Numbered from the stretch's first letter, positions 19,801 through 29,164 are shown. The stretch: DNA of 64,000 nucleotides from DASPKM01 sp035628135 (GCA_035628135.1 DASPKM010000009.1:248001-312000), one strand, 5' to 3'. Numbers and translations: made by a program. Notes: generated by a model from the letters alone, not told the origin.

Positions 19801-20456
19801 TGCGTATGGTAATCGCTGGTGGCGTCCAGGTCAACGTATATCCATCCGCCTTCATCATAAGCGCCCGCGGGCACGTTCACTTCTACTTCGTACACAAATC
19901 CTAGCTTTCTTGCCAGCACCGGTTGCCGCAGCGCGAGCGCAAACACCTTGCCCCAGCTTACTTCATCAGTACTGTACACGGGTGGAGGCACCGCTCGTTT
20001 TTTCTTCATTTCACAATGATAGCTGTCGTCGATCCTTGCGTAAGGCGTTCTGGGCTGCGAAAAGGCAAAGCTGTTACGGTAGCTGACCGGCAGATATTTT
20101 TGAATGAATGTATCTGCGCGCGCCGGGTTTATTACATTCGAAGGCTTGGTGATATTGAATTTATCGCGGAGCGCTTCAAACAGGCTTACCCTTTCAGCAG
20201 GCGGTGTAACATTTATCGTTACACTGTGCGTAACATCCAAAGGCGTTGGCATCATGTCCATTGAGCCGATGATCTTAATACTGAATACCGGTTGCGCGGT
20301 CGCGAACGAAGGCGCGGTAACACCAGGCGGCACATCGACCGCAAAAGGCGCCAATGGGTCTTCGTGCGGCAGCGCCAGTATGTTCAATTTCATAACCGAT
20401 CCATTCCAATGCTGCGGAAAGGACATCAGGGTTAATTTGGTAGGTGAAGTAGCCAT
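16854..20456 (-). CDS. Very large protein of unknown function (1200 aa), partner of 1663-aa protein
   Basis: I do not recognise this family. I place the start at the ATG at 20456 (MATSPTKLTLMSFPQ). The open frame extends to 20525, but that would overlap the upstream gene, while 20456 leaves a 25-bp gap. There is no signal peptide or membrane helix, so it should be soluble. The sequence is rich in beta-type, Pro/Asp/Thr-containing segments, with little coiled coil or low complexity, and suggests several beta-sandwich modules. Readable landmarks are YARIDDSYHCEMKKKRAV, GEYDFRVRFADTTGGG-like text, and SPRHFMVPLPPGLN with FFVYEFCVGHARVW near the end. The protein ends in three consecutive Cys. It lies directly downstream of the 1663-aa gene on the same strand, so the pair is very likely co-transcribed. 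Confidence 0.85.
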   Translation of the reverse strand: MATSPTKLTLMSFPQHWNGSVMKLNILALPHEDPLAPFAVDVPPGVTAPSFATAQPVFSIKIIGSMDMMPTPLDVTHSVTINVTPPAERVSLFEALRDKFNITKPSNVINPARADTFIQKYLPVSYRNSFAFSQPRTPYARIDDSYHCEMKKKRAVPPPVYSTDEVSWGKVFALALRQPVLARKLGFVYEVEVNVPAGAYDEGGWIYVDLDATSDYHTQVIARPEIVKRYAARIPALTGERSLFAAVQFPVSDVLPAGNYDPVFAEAEEYDDGFAKIVHAMQPVSANLLVEPGNAEKELPPTRDFGIRLGWDDEQLLIWQNRQMTLDPDTGQRLDAPMGIFNHRIDVRKHGESDAEWNSLVKVRGDLQLNGIALGHFDGELGIEVGPVQQDGQKQGIFWLPAYYTQWTGTSLIIKDEKAAKLSGTDGLVNKQMTPVDAERKPLLYGERYDFRVRFADTTGGGPGESNVPINGGQAPVSTTRFKRYLPPHLVRVNEIRADETDDSTPPESYEIFRPLLGYPSLLYTGLPNAYAKLLADRPQAIIENREPAYADPDVTQVQIDVAVRALEMDQSASRSGQESYYHLFTTVRDFPADETASINLQAEFHDAAVIKFGDASDLGDLPLTTSDSPLRLPTSRMIRIQVRPVCKPDPTLAYFGSQLTRIGKPVTLYTRSEAKDERNLFVNEPAGKQFRAILLQPDPLPSLNLTNIMTLSGHRSETPANLFQRLAEELQLDNAGMSVFGKPGQRVVFGCSKGIPHTLSPEHASITFASKADLVHQWIPTISLHIQRDWSWDGLEAVSFEIKRNGIESVGTIELKNTLGITAATDPERSATRIIFFDAVNPQKFSGTFPQPMELFYTIEPIFKTAPDQKDAIKELRLTVPVAVPPAQVPRIVSAGLALSPYEHTEDYSSTNERQRMLWIEFAEPLQNPDDDYFAFVKAYAPDPILIPGQTPVGDPEDSQPYLPPELIRVIIPGQSDDQAGLNAWQKLIPCNDTSPRHFMVPLPPGLNADSAELFGFFVYEFCVGHARVWSTAQGRYGRPMRLTGVQHPAPQLQCMVDRTEESIKLSAPYATPVYNGRTLEQHTPQTEIWGVLYTQVLQADGQAFRNILLGERKMRRMERNAFLKGKAIERYGICSWQQDEVIAMLRQLGLPGDSPLSVLAVELYKNYAPVARPLSDDLGKMRIYRTSPLKQVPFMCCC

Positions 20457-20481
20457 AAATAATATTTTTAGGAATGATCTG

Positions 20482-23400
20482 TTAAGTGAGTTGTCTTTTT
20501 TCTTGCCAGGCAACATCAAATTCAAAATGTATCACAAATGCAAGTGTCATTTCGAATGAAAATTCCACTTCGTATACCGTATACACGCTCGTAACGCCGG
20601 CCTCTGTTTCTCTTTCCTGTCCTCCTTTTGCCTCTATCCCGATGCCGATGGCGATAAGGCCGCCGAGTATTTCAGCCTCGCCTCTCAATATCAGTATTGC
20701 CAGCACCGCGCTTCCGTGGTCGTTAAGCTCCACTTCCAGGCCAATAGCCAGCATAACCGCAACCTCGCCAATTACCGGTATGTGTGCGCCAACTTCCAGC
20801 CCTACCGCCAATTTCAATCCGAAGAGTTTTCCTTTCTTTGAATCGACGCCGAATTCCAGCTCCAGTATCCCTACGAAGTAAAGGATGGTGGAAGGGATTA
20901 GTATCTTTGCTTCGCCTTCCAGTTTCAGCGCGGCGCCAACGGCCAGCATTTCATGCCGGGCCCTTGCGATATCTGTAGCCGGTGAGTCCGATGTAAAGCT
21001 GAACGGCAGCATGTTATAATATCCTTCTATCTCTATCCCGAAACCAAGCTTGAATGGAGGCAATGGAGTGCCTGCTACGCCTACCTCTCTTATTCTTTTC
21101 CCAAATACTTTTATCTCAAGCCTGGAAGGAGCAGCATATTTGATCTGCAATCCTTTCAGCGATGCTTTCCACTTCGGCTGCCAACTATTGGTGGTAGCAT
21201 TGCCCATGTTCATCTCGAATGCCGATGCCATGTCAAAGCCGCCCAAAAAAGACAATAGGTCAATAACAGGTTGCAATACCGAACCGAACTTCATCTTCGG
21301 CGCGCTCATGCCCGGGCTTTTGGTTGCGTCTGATTCTATATCCGATGTTACGCTCATAACCCCCGTGAACGGATCAAGGTCGGTCACAATGCTGTGCTTG
21401 CGAACCGAAGCTTGCCAGGGAACCGGCGCAGTGGAATCGAATGAATAAGATACCTGTGCTGGCCCTGTTCCGTCCGCCACATCGCGATAGTCCACGTATA
21501 TCCTGCTGCCGCCGGCATTCAACAAATCACGTGTGTACCCGGAAGGCGCGGTGAAATTGCCGCCCGATGTGAGCTTCAGTTTTCCATCACCTTTTATCTC
21601 AAGGTTAGTGCCACCGCTTCCTAATTCAAAAGTGGTTTGCAAGGCAGGGAAAATTCCACTCGAACCAAGTATAGCATAGCTGTCGGCAAAGAACGGGCTC
21701 ATGGAACTTTTGATATTGCCATTACCCTCTTCAATAAAGGGCCGCAGGAACAACACCTTTTGCGATCCCATGGAATGCAGGATCCCATAGTCAGACAAAG
21801 GCGAAGTGGTATTCTTTATATCCGCGGCATCCGCAAAGCGGTACGGCCTCGTGGTCGTCATGTTTACGCGGCCTTCGCGTACTAACGGCAATGAATCACC
21901 GCCATCCAGCGTAACGATATCAGGAGAGGTTACGTACCTTTTCACCATCGACCACGATCCTTCTTTTGGCAGATGCAACGATCCGCGTGCACTCGTTACA
22001 AAAACTTCTGATCCTGCATGCACCACGCCGCTAACGTCCACCTTCACCACGCGCATAGGCTGGCCAGAACGACCCACATCCACCGTACAGTCCACAGGCC
22101 CTCCCAGGTTTCCTTCGGTTGTCAGCAGCGCATACAGTTGTTCCTTTGTCAATACTTTTTCATATGGCGCCAGTTGCACGAATCCGCGTTGCTTTTTACT
22201 CGGCACAAATCCATTGAATGCGCCGGCGCTCACGTCTTCGATAAATACATCTGCATTGAAAAACACTTCCTGCATGATCACGTTGTCGAGCGGGTCAGGA
22301 GCATTGGCGCGATAGATCCGGCCGGTATCCCTTATCTCGGTTACATTGTATATTCCTTTTACAACTCCCGGGTGGAATTCGTAAGGATTTGCATGGAACA
22401 CGCCATTTTTATCTGTGTAAGAAAAGTCATACAGTCCCGGCCCCTGCGCTTTCCAGCCGGTGTCGTAACGCGTAACACCGCCACCGGGTGTGCGTTGAAT
22501 GGTAATGGTCCTTACCACCGCAACGCCCCACGGGTATAAAATACTTTTTACCTGAATGATCTCGTGCGCCGTGCGACCGATGATCACATCGAACTTTGCC
22601 TGGCTGGTGGCTGCAATGCGGGCCTGTGGGTTCAGCCAATTGCTGAAGATGGTAGCGCCGTAGCCGGAGATGTCCATTCTTTCCAGGGGCACGCGTGGAT
22701 TGGCGCCCGCGGCTTTGAACTCTCCGTTGAAAATGGTATCCACTACCGGCCCCAGCACGCTTAGCGGCTTGCCTTCATCGTCCAACGGTATGATGCCTGT
22801 CAGCAGGTCGATAAGATTGCGCGTTTGAATGGTAGCGCCTTTAAAATGCGGTGATTCTACGGTCGGCCCGCTGTCTACCGCTGTAGCCATTACCGATATT
22901 TGTAGTCCGCCCTTTGCCTGCATGCGATCGAACACAGGGTCATTATAACTTACCTGTGCGCCTGGTTGTGTCGTATCGTGCGCATTGTCGAGGTAAGCCA
23001 CTGCCTTCATGCCGAAAGGCAATGAGAACAAGGCAGCCATTTTTTTCGGTTGTCCGGCATCGTTGTATTCTTCAATAAATTTATCTATCACAGGTATGGG
23101 CGCTATGGGCACCAGCTCGTACGATTCTGAACCGACAATGGTGGGATCGCCCGTATCTTCCGACGTGGCCGGCGAAGGGAATGGATGGGGCGATACGTCG
23201 GGATTTTGAATAGTACGCACCGGTTCCCATTGTATCTGCGGTAAAGTGTAAATGCGGGTATTATTTGCATAGGTAACGAGGTCCATTTTATCTACCGCCA
23301 AAGGAAAGGGCGACGTATTCAGCCCTGATTTTCGGGTGCGGGGCTGCGCTATACTCAGGCCAACGCCAAACAGGTCCGCATTGGTAGAAACATCCAGCAG

Positions 23401-25473
23401 GTAAATGTGCTCTTGCGATACGCGCAACGCGGCATCGAACAGATCACGCAAGGCGGCGGAATTCTCCTCATCTTCTTTTCTTACCTCAGCCACCTGGTTC
23501 AGTTGCTTGTAATGAAATAGGTAAACAGGTTCGCTGGCCTGCGGCTCAACATACGCTGCAATGGAAGGACCTGCATCTAACCCTTTCTTCAACGCCAACG
23601 GTTTGTTTTGCTCCAGTAATGTAAATACCACAGGCGAGGTGCTGTCAGGGATAAATAGCAATGACAGTTTGGGCGATTTGGGCTCGGTCCAGTATATAAC
23701 AGATAAAAGGCTTAATCCCATTCCCCTGTTCGCTGTGCTCTGCTGCGTTAGCTCATAACGCCTGGCGAAGTTCAGGGGATTGAAAGTGCTTACATAAGGA
23801 TCAGGCAGGCTGGGCAGCAGGAAATAAACAGGACAGTTCAACAATATGGCTCCCTGCCGTATATCTTTTTTATCATGCCACGTTCCCAGTATATATACAT
23901 CGTCTACCGGCGTGGTTTTAATCAACGCATTCCGCAGGGCAAATGAAATGGCTTGCGTTTGTCCAAGCTGGTTAGCATGTATCAGCTGTTGCAGCATATC
24001 TTTTGCAAAGAGGTGCACATAGCGTTTGTCGTTCATCTCGAACAATACCAGGTCGGATCTAAGCGCGTGTATCCATAACCGTTGCTTGTTGGCGCTCAAT
24101 GGCCTGTCCAAAGCAGCGTTCATGCCTACTCCGATCATGGCCAGTGTTTCGCTGCCGCTGCTAATACTGTTATACAGTAATATGAATTGTTTGGGATAGT
24201 TGATATCCATGGTTGAACGTACCGTCTTGTCATCGCCTTCATTCCACAGCTCAAATTGTTGCCGCGCCTTGCCCGATGCGGCAGTGGCAGCCGTTATGGC
24301 TATCCTGCCCGGCTCTGTCATTACATAAGCTGTTTTAAGCGATATCTGACCCCTGTTCAATCCTTCCCATTGCCCTTTTAATCCCGGGGCTGTTTTCATG
24401 GCAATGGCGCCAATGCCCGCTGCCTCGCCCAGCGATGCAGGCGCTGCAACCGTTACAGGCAAAGCCCAGGCATTTTTTTGAATGGCCGCGGTTCCGTGCA
24501 GGTTTACCCACGAAGATTGCTCAGATGCTATCGTACATTCACTCGCGCTACTGTTATAAGAGATCATCACGCGGTTCAGCAGCGGCTCGAAATAGATTTC
24601 AAGTCCTGGACTGGTGTATTTATATACCGATCCATACAGGCTCTGTTTCATATCATCTGCCTGCACAACCGTAACGGCCGCGGGCTTGCACGAAAAAGTG
24701 GCTGTTGCGGGCAAGGCTATTTCAAGGTCCTTTGCATCATTGCCGGTATTATTGCCTGTTGCAGGCGTATCCGTGGGCTGGTCCAGCTTAAGCGATAAAT
24801 CGCAGTCATCCCCGGCGTTTATAATAATGGAATCACCGGAAATGGTAACGGGGAATTTAAAGGAAAGCGTGCCGCCTTTTATTTTCAGGCCGGTATACGC
24901 CCCTGCGGGCGCTGCACTCGTAAACAATTGCGAACGTATCCACACGCTGCCGGCGGACAAATCATACTGCTGCTTAGGAACGAGTATACCTTCCAGGGGT
25001 ATCAATAAAAAAATATCAATGCCGCGCACAACTTGTACGTGACGCACCGGCACATAAAAATCGAACCAATACCATTTGTTGAATTCATCTACAAACGGCC
25101 CCAGCGTGTGGTGCACCTTCATGCCGGCGGCCCATGAAGGTACCGAGGCTGAATGCTGGCTGGTCCTTACGGGAAGTTCACGCCTGAAAACTTTCATTGC
25201 CGATGTTGCATCCGTTGCCGCAGGCGCCGATGCACGGGCGTTCGCGGTAACTGCAGGTGGTTGCAATTCGCCGCTATCGCTGAATGAAAATTGCCGGACA
25301 AGCGTATCCAGCCGGTTGGGTTGAAACCCAACGATGCCGCTGGTGTGCTGGTGCTCCAAAGCCCTCGAAAGTTCGTGCTTCAGCATGGCTAATTGCTCGG
25401 GCGGGACCTTAGGAGCCGGTGAGAGGCGCGCTGTAAGTTCGTCCGCCGGATTGTGAAGGTGTTGTGATTCCAT
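20482..25473 (-). CDS. Very large protein of unknown function (1663 aa)
   Basis: I do not recognise this family. There is no signal peptide; the N-terminus is hydrophilic (MESQHLHNPADELTARL). The first 1350 or so residues are beta-rich and carry landmarks such as GYGATIFSNWLNPQAR, SILYPWGVAVVRTITIQR and YDTGWKAQGPGLYDFSY. The last 250 residues change character: long stretches alternate Gly/Ala/Val/Leu/Glu (LKLAVGLEVGAHIPVIGEVA, then ALILRGEAEILGGLIAIG-like text), which resembles an amphipathic beta or lipid-facing surface and not classical transmembrane helices. It is followed after 25 bp by the 1200-aa gene. Upstream, 117 bp away on the same strand, is a small secreted protein. Structural, toxin-like or membrane-active roles are all open. 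Confidence 0.87.
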   Translation of the reverse strand: MESQHLHNPADELTARLSPAPKVPPEQLAMLKHELSRALEHQHTSGIVGFQPNRLDTLVRQFSFSDSGELQPPAVTANARASAPAATDATSAMKVFRRELPVRTSQHSASVPSWAAGMKVHHTLGPFVDEFNKWYWFDFYVPVRHVQVVRGIDIFLLIPLEGILVPKQQYDLSAGSVWIRSQLFTSAAPAGAYTGLKIKGGTLSFKFPVTISGDSIIINAGDDCDLSLKLDQPTDTPATGNNTGNDAKDLEIALPATATFSCKPAAVTVVQADDMKQSLYGSVYKYTSPGLEIYFEPLLNRVMISYNSSASECTIASEQSSWVNLHGTAAIQKNAWALPVTVAAPASLGEAAGIGAIAMKTAPGLKGQWEGLNRGQISLKTAYVMTEPGRIAITAATAASGKARQQFELWNEGDDKTVRSTMDINYPKQFILLYNSISSGSETLAMIGVGMNAALDRPLSANKQRLWIHALRSDLVLFEMNDKRYVHLFAKDMLQQLIHANQLGQTQAISFALRNALIKTTPVDDVYILGTWHDKKDIRQGAILLNCPVYFLLPSLPDPYVSTFNPLNFARRYELTQQSTANRGMGLSLLSVIYWTEPKSPKLSLLFIPDSTSPVVFTLLEQNKPLALKKGLDAGPSIAAYVEPQASEPVYLFHYKQLNQVAEVRKEDEENSAALRDLFDAALRVSQEHIYLLDVSTNADLFGVGLSIAQPRTRKSGLNTSPFPLAVDKMDLVTYANNTRIYTLPQIQWEPVRTIQNPDVSPHPFPSPATSEDTGDPTIVGSESYELVPIAPIPVIDKFIEEYNDAGQPKKMAALFSLPFGMKAVAYLDNAHDTTQPGAQVSYNDPVFDRMQAKGGLQISVMATAVDSGPTVESPHFKGATIQTRNLIDLLTGIIPLDDEGKPLSVLGPVVDTIFNGEFKAAGANPRVPLERMDISGYGATIFSNWLNPQARIAATSQAKFDVIIGRTAHEIIQVKSILYPWGVAVVRTITIQRTPGGGVTRYDTGWKAQGPGLYDFSYTDKNGVFHANPYEFHPGVVKGIYNVTEIRDTGRIYRANAPDPLDNVIMQEVFFNADVFIEDVSAGAFNGFVPSKKQRGFVQLAPYEKVLTKEQLYALLTTEGNLGGPVDCTVDVGRSGQPMRVVKVDVSGVVHAGSEVFVTSARGSLHLPKEGSWSMVKRYVTSPDIVTLDGGDSLPLVREGRVNMTTTRPYRFADAADIKNTTSPLSDYGILHSMGSQKVLFLRPFIEEGNGNIKSSMSPFFADSYAILGSSGIFPALQTTFELGSGGTNLEIKGDGKLKLTSGGNFTAPSGYTRDLLNAGGSRIYVDYRDVADGTGPAQVSYSFDSTAPVPWQASVRKHSIVTDLDPFTGVMSVTSDIESDATKSPGMSAPKMKFGSVLQPVIDLLSFLGGFDMASAFEMNMGNATTNSWQPKWKASLKGLQIKYAAPSRLEIKVFGKRIREVGVAGTPLPPFKLGFGIEIEGYYNMLPFSFTSDSPATDIARARHEMLAVGAALKLEGEAKILIPSTILYFVGILELEFGVDSKKGKLFGLKLAVGLEVGAHIPVIGEVAVMLAIGLEVELNDHGSAVLAILILRGEAEILGGLIAIGIGIEAKGGQERETEAGVTSVYTVYEVEFSFEMTLAFVIHFEFDVAWQEKRQLT

Positions 25474-25590
25474 AATGCAGGTATAAAAGCAAAAAGATTA
25501 GGTTATGTGGCAAGCGCAGGCAATGCAAGTCCTGGCCGCTTGCCACAGCAATTTTATTCAGAATGAAATGTGTTGGCTAATGGAGCAGCG

Positions 25591-25893
25591 TTACTGTCCC
25601 TTGCTCTTTTTTACCACAGCCGCTTCCTTTATCCGGGGCGATTGGCCGGACACTTTTGGTGCCGGCGTGGGCAGCGGCTTTTTCTTTTCGGTCGGCTTGG
25701 TTGCGGGGTTCACTTTTATAGTAGGAGCAATGACCGTAAGATACCTGGCAGTGCAGATAGAACAGTTGCAGAATGAAAGCGTATCGCGATGCGATCCACC
25801 CGTACTATCCTCCTTCTGAGCCCTGGTGGTTTGTGCAAAACAGCACAACGACAATGCTACGATGATGGCGTATAGATTTTTCCTGGTTTTCAT
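25591..25893 (-). CDS. Small secreted Pro/Lys-rich protein
   Basis: The 100-residue product (ATG at 25893; an in-frame GTG two codons upstream is less likely) has a clear signal peptide (YAIIVALSLCCFAQTTRA). The mature part has a Cys cluster (SFCNCSICTARY) and then a basic, Pro-rich tail (NPATKPTEKKKPLPTPAPK). I do not recognise a family. The C-x-C-x-x-C arrangement could bind metal or form disulfides. It lies upstream of, and on the same strand as, the two giant unknown genes (gap 117 bp), so it may belong to the same unit. Confidence 0.7.
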   Translation of the reverse strand: MKTRKNLYAIIVALSLCCFAQTTRAQKEDSTGGSHRDTLSFCNCSICTARYLTVIAPTIKVNPATKPTEKKKPLPTPAPKVSGQSPRIKEAAVVKKSKGQ

Positions 25894-25999
25894 GATCACT
25901 ATTTTAAGTATGAGTTTTTTTTATCCTGAAGGTAACCGTCCCCGATGCGGGGAACAGCATTTAGTGTATCAACGCATCAAAAAAATACACGAAGGCTTT

Positions 26000-27862
26000 T
26001 CAATTGGCCGCGGGCAGCAACAGGTCGAACCTGGTACCTGCTCCTTTTTGCGATTGCACCGAAAGCTTTCCACCCATTCTTTCTGTAAACTCCTTTACCA
26101 GCCGCAACCCGATGCCCGGTGAATCTTTGCGAATGGTGTTCCAGTTAAAAGCCTGGTCAACCTGCGCGGGCAACATGCCCGGACCCGCATCCTGCACACT
26201 GATTTTTACAAAATCTTCCGCAGGCTCTGCCTTTATAGTAACCTCGCTGCCCGAGGGGCTGAACTTTATCGCGTTGCTGATAATGTTGCGCAGTGCAATG
26301 CGGAAGAAATTTATATCACCCTTGATAATGCTATGGTCGGCTATTGAAAGGCGCATGCGCAGGTTCTTGTTCAATACCGCGGGCTGGTATAATAAAGTAG
26401 TTTCCTGTATGATATCCCCTGCATCGATCAGTTCAGCATCCGGTTTAAAATTGTCCATTTGGGTTTTAGTCCACAGCAGCAGGTCTTCCATGGTTTCCAG
26501 CAACTGCGTGGCGGATTCCATGACCTGTTGCTCCAATGCTGCTTTTTGCGTGGCGCTGTATGTAAGGGAAGTTTCCCTGGTCAGTTGCAAAAAATTAAAA
26601 AGATTGCTGATAGGGACCCGCAGGTCGTGGCTGATGATGCTAAGCAGCTTGGTTTTGGAGAGGTCTGCCTCGGCTAGCTTTACATTCAATTCATTCAACA
26701 AAATATTGCTGCGCTGCTTTAGCTTATAGCTGCGGAAGAGCAGTCCTGCAATGATCAGCATCATAACGATGCCGCCCAGCAAAAAATAACGCGTCCTGCG
26801 CTGGCTGTTAATTTCAATGGTATTGATAAGATTAGCCTGCTCCAGGGATTGTATCTCACGCTGCTTTTTTTCGTTTTGATATTTTGCTTCCATCTCAGCA
26901 TAGCTCCTGGCGCGTTCCTCCGTATAAATGGTATCCTTCAGCTTCATTTCTTCTTTCAAATACACAATGGCCCGGCTGGAATTGCCGGCAGCGGCATAAG
27001 TATTGGCAAGGTTGCGGTAAGCGCTGCGGAGCAATTCATTCGAACCGATTGCTTTTGCCATCGCAAAGCTGCGTTCGTTAAAGCTGAGGGACTGCTTATA
27101 ATCTTCCTTTTTATAATACAGGTCGCCGATATTGCCTGTTATCAAGGCAATGCCATATTGGTCGCCGGTTCCGGTAATTATTTCCAGCGCCTGCATATAA
27201 TTGCGCAGCGCTTCCTCGTAATAACCCAGGTTTTTGTTGGTAATGCCAAGGTTATTGATCACATAGGCCTTTATTGCGGGTATAAAATGGCGCCCGTATT
27301 CTTTTAACACCATCGTGTAATGTGCCTGTGCTTTTCGATTGCTGTCCTGGTTCATGTACAGCAGGCCGATATCGTTCAGTACATTGGCAATGCCCGTTGA
27401 ATCGCGATCATTCTTCCTGATTTCAAGCGCTCTTGAAAGAAAGGCGTACGATTTCTGGTAATCCTTCAACTCGCGGTAAGTATTCCCGATGTTCTTAATG
27501 GTGCCGGCCATTTTGTTGGTGTTGTTAATGGACTCGTACACACGCAGGGCCTTGAAGTAATAATCCAGTGCATCTTCGTAGTTACCTGACTGATCATAGG
27601 CAATGCCGATGCCTATGAGCGAATTGCCCGTTTTAAGTGAATCCTTCAGTTGTTTGGCCAGTTGCAGGCAGGTATTGTATTGATCGATGGCCTTCCGGAA
27701 TTCGCCATCGCGCCGGTATTGATTGGCTTTTTGAAACAGCGTGTCCCAATTGGCTTGTGCCACCGCTGCGTAACAGAAGAGGATGAGGAGTAACACAAGC
27801 GCCCCTGCGCGCTTGTATTGATGGAATAATGTGTGCCTGTGTATCGGCAGCGTTTTGATCAT
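26000..27862 (-). CDS. TPR-containing sensor histidine kinase (HisKA type)
   Basis: The 620-residue product has an N-terminal signal or anchor helix (ALVLLLILFCYAAVAQA), about seven tetratricopeptide repeats (residues about 45-325, for example YRRDGEFRKAIDQYNTCLQL), a coiled-coil linker, a transmembrane helix (YFLLGGIVMMLIIAGLLF), a HisKA domain with His near residue 412 (SIISHDLRVPISN), and HATPase_c (NIISNAIKFSPSG, DAGPGM, GIGLRLVKEF). It overlaps the upstream LytTR regulator gene by four bases (ATGA), so the two are coupled. Pairing a classical HisKA kinase with a LytTR regulator is less usual than the LytS type. Confidence 0.94.
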   Translation of the reverse strand: MIKTLPIHRHTLFHQYKRAGALVLLLILFCYAAVAQANWDTLFQKANQYRRDGEFRKAIDQYNTCLQLAKQLKDSLKTGNSLIGIGIAYDQSGNYEDALDYYFKALRVYESINNTNKMAGTIKNIGNTYRELKDYQKSYAFLSRALEIRKNDRDSTGIANVLNDIGLLYMNQDSNRKAQAHYTMVLKEYGRHFIPAIKAYVINNLGITNKNLGYYEEALRNYMQALEIITGTGDQYGIALITGNIGDLYYKKEDYKQSLSFNERSFAMAKAIGSNELLRSAYRNLANTYAAAGNSSRAIVYLKEEMKLKDTIYTEERARSYAEMEAKYQNEKKQREIQSLEQANLINTIEINSQRRTRYFLLGGIVMMLIIAGLLFRSYKLKQRSNILLNELNVKLAEADLSKTKLLSIISHDLRVPISNLFNFLQLTRETSLTYSATQKAALEQQVMESATQLLETMEDLLLWTKTQMDNFKPDAELIDAGDIIQETTLLYQPAVLNKNLRMRLSIADHSIIKGDINFFRIALRNIISNAIKFSPSGSEVTIKAEPAEDFVKISVQDAGPGMLPAQVDQAFNWNTIRKDSPGIGLRLVKEFTERMGGKLSVQSQKGAGTRFDLLLPAAN

Positions 27863-28572
27863 TGATAGGTATTAAAGGCCTGTTTTACTTCTCCCTTGTA
27901 GGTCTTGCCCAGCGGAAGTGTCCATTCATCTGCTACCAATTCATTTTGCCTAAGCCTTTGTATTTTGTCTACTGCTACCGCATAACTCCTGTGAATGCGC
28001 AGGAAACGCGCCGTTGGCAGCCTTTCCATAAAGTTCTTCAGGTTCAGGAGCGTCATGTAATGACGATTGCGCGTGACAATCTTGGTATAATTAGTGAGTG
28101 CTTCCAGGTAAATGATCTCGTTGAAGTTGAGTCGGTAAACGGCGGTGCCTTCCTTGATGAGCATGGACTCGTTTTCAAACTGGTGTGCGTACAGCAAGGC
28201 CCTGGCCCGCAATTCCAGCACCTCGGCGGCGCGGTTTACAGACTTGTGCAGCCTTTCGAAAGTAACGGGTTTCAGCAGATAGTCCAGCGCCTGAGTATTA
28301 AAAGCTTCCACTGCGTATTCGGGATGCACTGTTGTAAAGATGCACACAGCGGCAGAGGGCAGCGTACGCTGGAAATCAATGCCGTTCATGCCCGGCATGT
28401 CGATGTCGAGGAAAAACACGTCTATTTTCTTATTCCTCACGAGTTCCAGGCTTTCGATCGGATTGCTAAAGCTCGCTTCGAGTGTAAGAAAGGGAATTCT
28501 TGCAATATGGGTTTCTAGCATCGCGCGGTCAAGGTCATTATCTTCTACTATCACACAATTGTATGATTGCAT
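27859..28572 (-). CDS. LytTR-family response regulator
   Basis: The 237-residue product has a receiver domain (VIVEDND acidic pair, phosphoacceptor Asp56 in FFLDIDMPG, LLKPVTFER) and a C-terminal LytTR DNA-binding domain (IIYLEALTNYTKIV, FLRIHRSYAVAVDKI). LytTR proteins bind direct repeats upstream of their targets. It is the first gene of a two-gene unit with the TPR kinase, sharing four bases with it. Target genes cannot be read from the sequence; the nearest same-strand genes downstream are the small secreted protein and the giant pair. Confidence 0.95.
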   Translation of the reverse strand: MQSYNCVIVEDNDLDRAMLETHIARIPFLTLEASFSNPIESLELVRNKKIDVFFLDIDMPGMNGIDFQRTLPSAAVCIFTTVHPEYAVEAFNTQALDYLLKPVTFERLHKSVNRAAEVLELRARALLYAHQFENESMLIKEGTAVYRLNFNEIIYLEALTNYTKIVTRNRHYMTLLNLKNFMERLPTARFLRIHRSYAVAVDKIQRLRQNELVADEWTLPLGKTYKGEVKQAFNTYQ

Positions 28573-28708
28573 ACTACACGGTTAAGGTTGCAAAATGGGG
28601 ACGAAGGGATTTCGATACATAAGAACTGTTCCTGGGAGGTTTCGATGACAAATTAGTCGATGAAAAAGAATCCCGGATGCGTGTAAATACGGTTTTTTAG
28701 AAAAATTA

Positions 28709-28716
28709 TACCTTTG
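28709..28716 (+). promoter_or_regulatory. Candidate Bacteroidota -7 box upstream of VOC gene
   Basis: TACCTTTG fits the Bacteroidota consensus TAnnTTTG and lies about 90 bp upstream of the VOC start on the correct strand. No exact -33 TTG is visible at the expected spacing, so the call rests on the -7 box only. Confidence 0.45.
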
Positions 28717-28804
28717 CGCCTTCAATTCGCCCTGGAATATCCTCCTTGTACCCTTTGAACCGGCCTGGTTCAGTATCAATAAATTGCATTTTAAAGCAAA
28801 AAGT

Positions 28805-29164
28805 ATGATCAAAGGTGTTCACACCATGTTCTACAGCTCTGATGCTGAAGGACTGCGCGCATTTTTTCGCGATAAGCTTAATTTAAAAGCTACGGACGTT
28901 GGCGGAGGATGGTTGATTTTCGATTTGCCGGAAGCTGACCTGGGCTGTCATCCCGCAGATGATACCGGCCGGGAAGGCGCTCCTTCGGGAACTGCGGACA
29001 TCTCATTTTACTGCGAGGATATACAACAAACCGTGAATGACCTGAAAGCGAAAGGCGTACAATTTACGGGAGAGATTGAAGACCATGGATATGGGTTGGT
29101 GACGCATTTTTATGTTCCTGGTAATTTCACTATCCAGCTTTACCAGCCTAAGTACGGCAAGTAA
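28805..29164 (+). CDS. VOC (glyoxalase/bleomycin resistance/dioxygenase) superfamily protein
   Basis: The 119-residue product begins at the ATG at 28805 (MIKGVHTMFYSSDAEGLRAF); the longer frame from 28784 uses TTG and has no support. It has the paired beta-alpha-beta-beta-beta layout of a VOC domain: an FFRDKLNLK helix-strand, a FYCEDI strand at the start of the second half, VNDLKAKGVQF, and a C-terminal IQLYQPKY. Single-domain members act as dimers. The substrate is unknown. The gene stands alone between two regulator operons. Confidence 0.88.
   Translation: MIKGVHTMFYSSDAEGLRAFFRDKLNLKATDVGGGWLIFDLPEADLGCHPADDTGREGAPSGTADISFYCEDIQQTVNDLKAKGVQFTGEIEDHGYGLVTHFYVPGNFTIQLYQPKYGK

Noticed and set aside
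20457..20525. Apparent overlap of 44 bp between the two giant genes
   Set aside because: It depends on an upstream in-frame ATG. The ATG at 20456 gives a clean 25-bp gap and a natural start.
28784..28804. TTG start of the VOC protein
   Set aside because: ATG at 28805 begins exactly at the conserved first strand of the fold.
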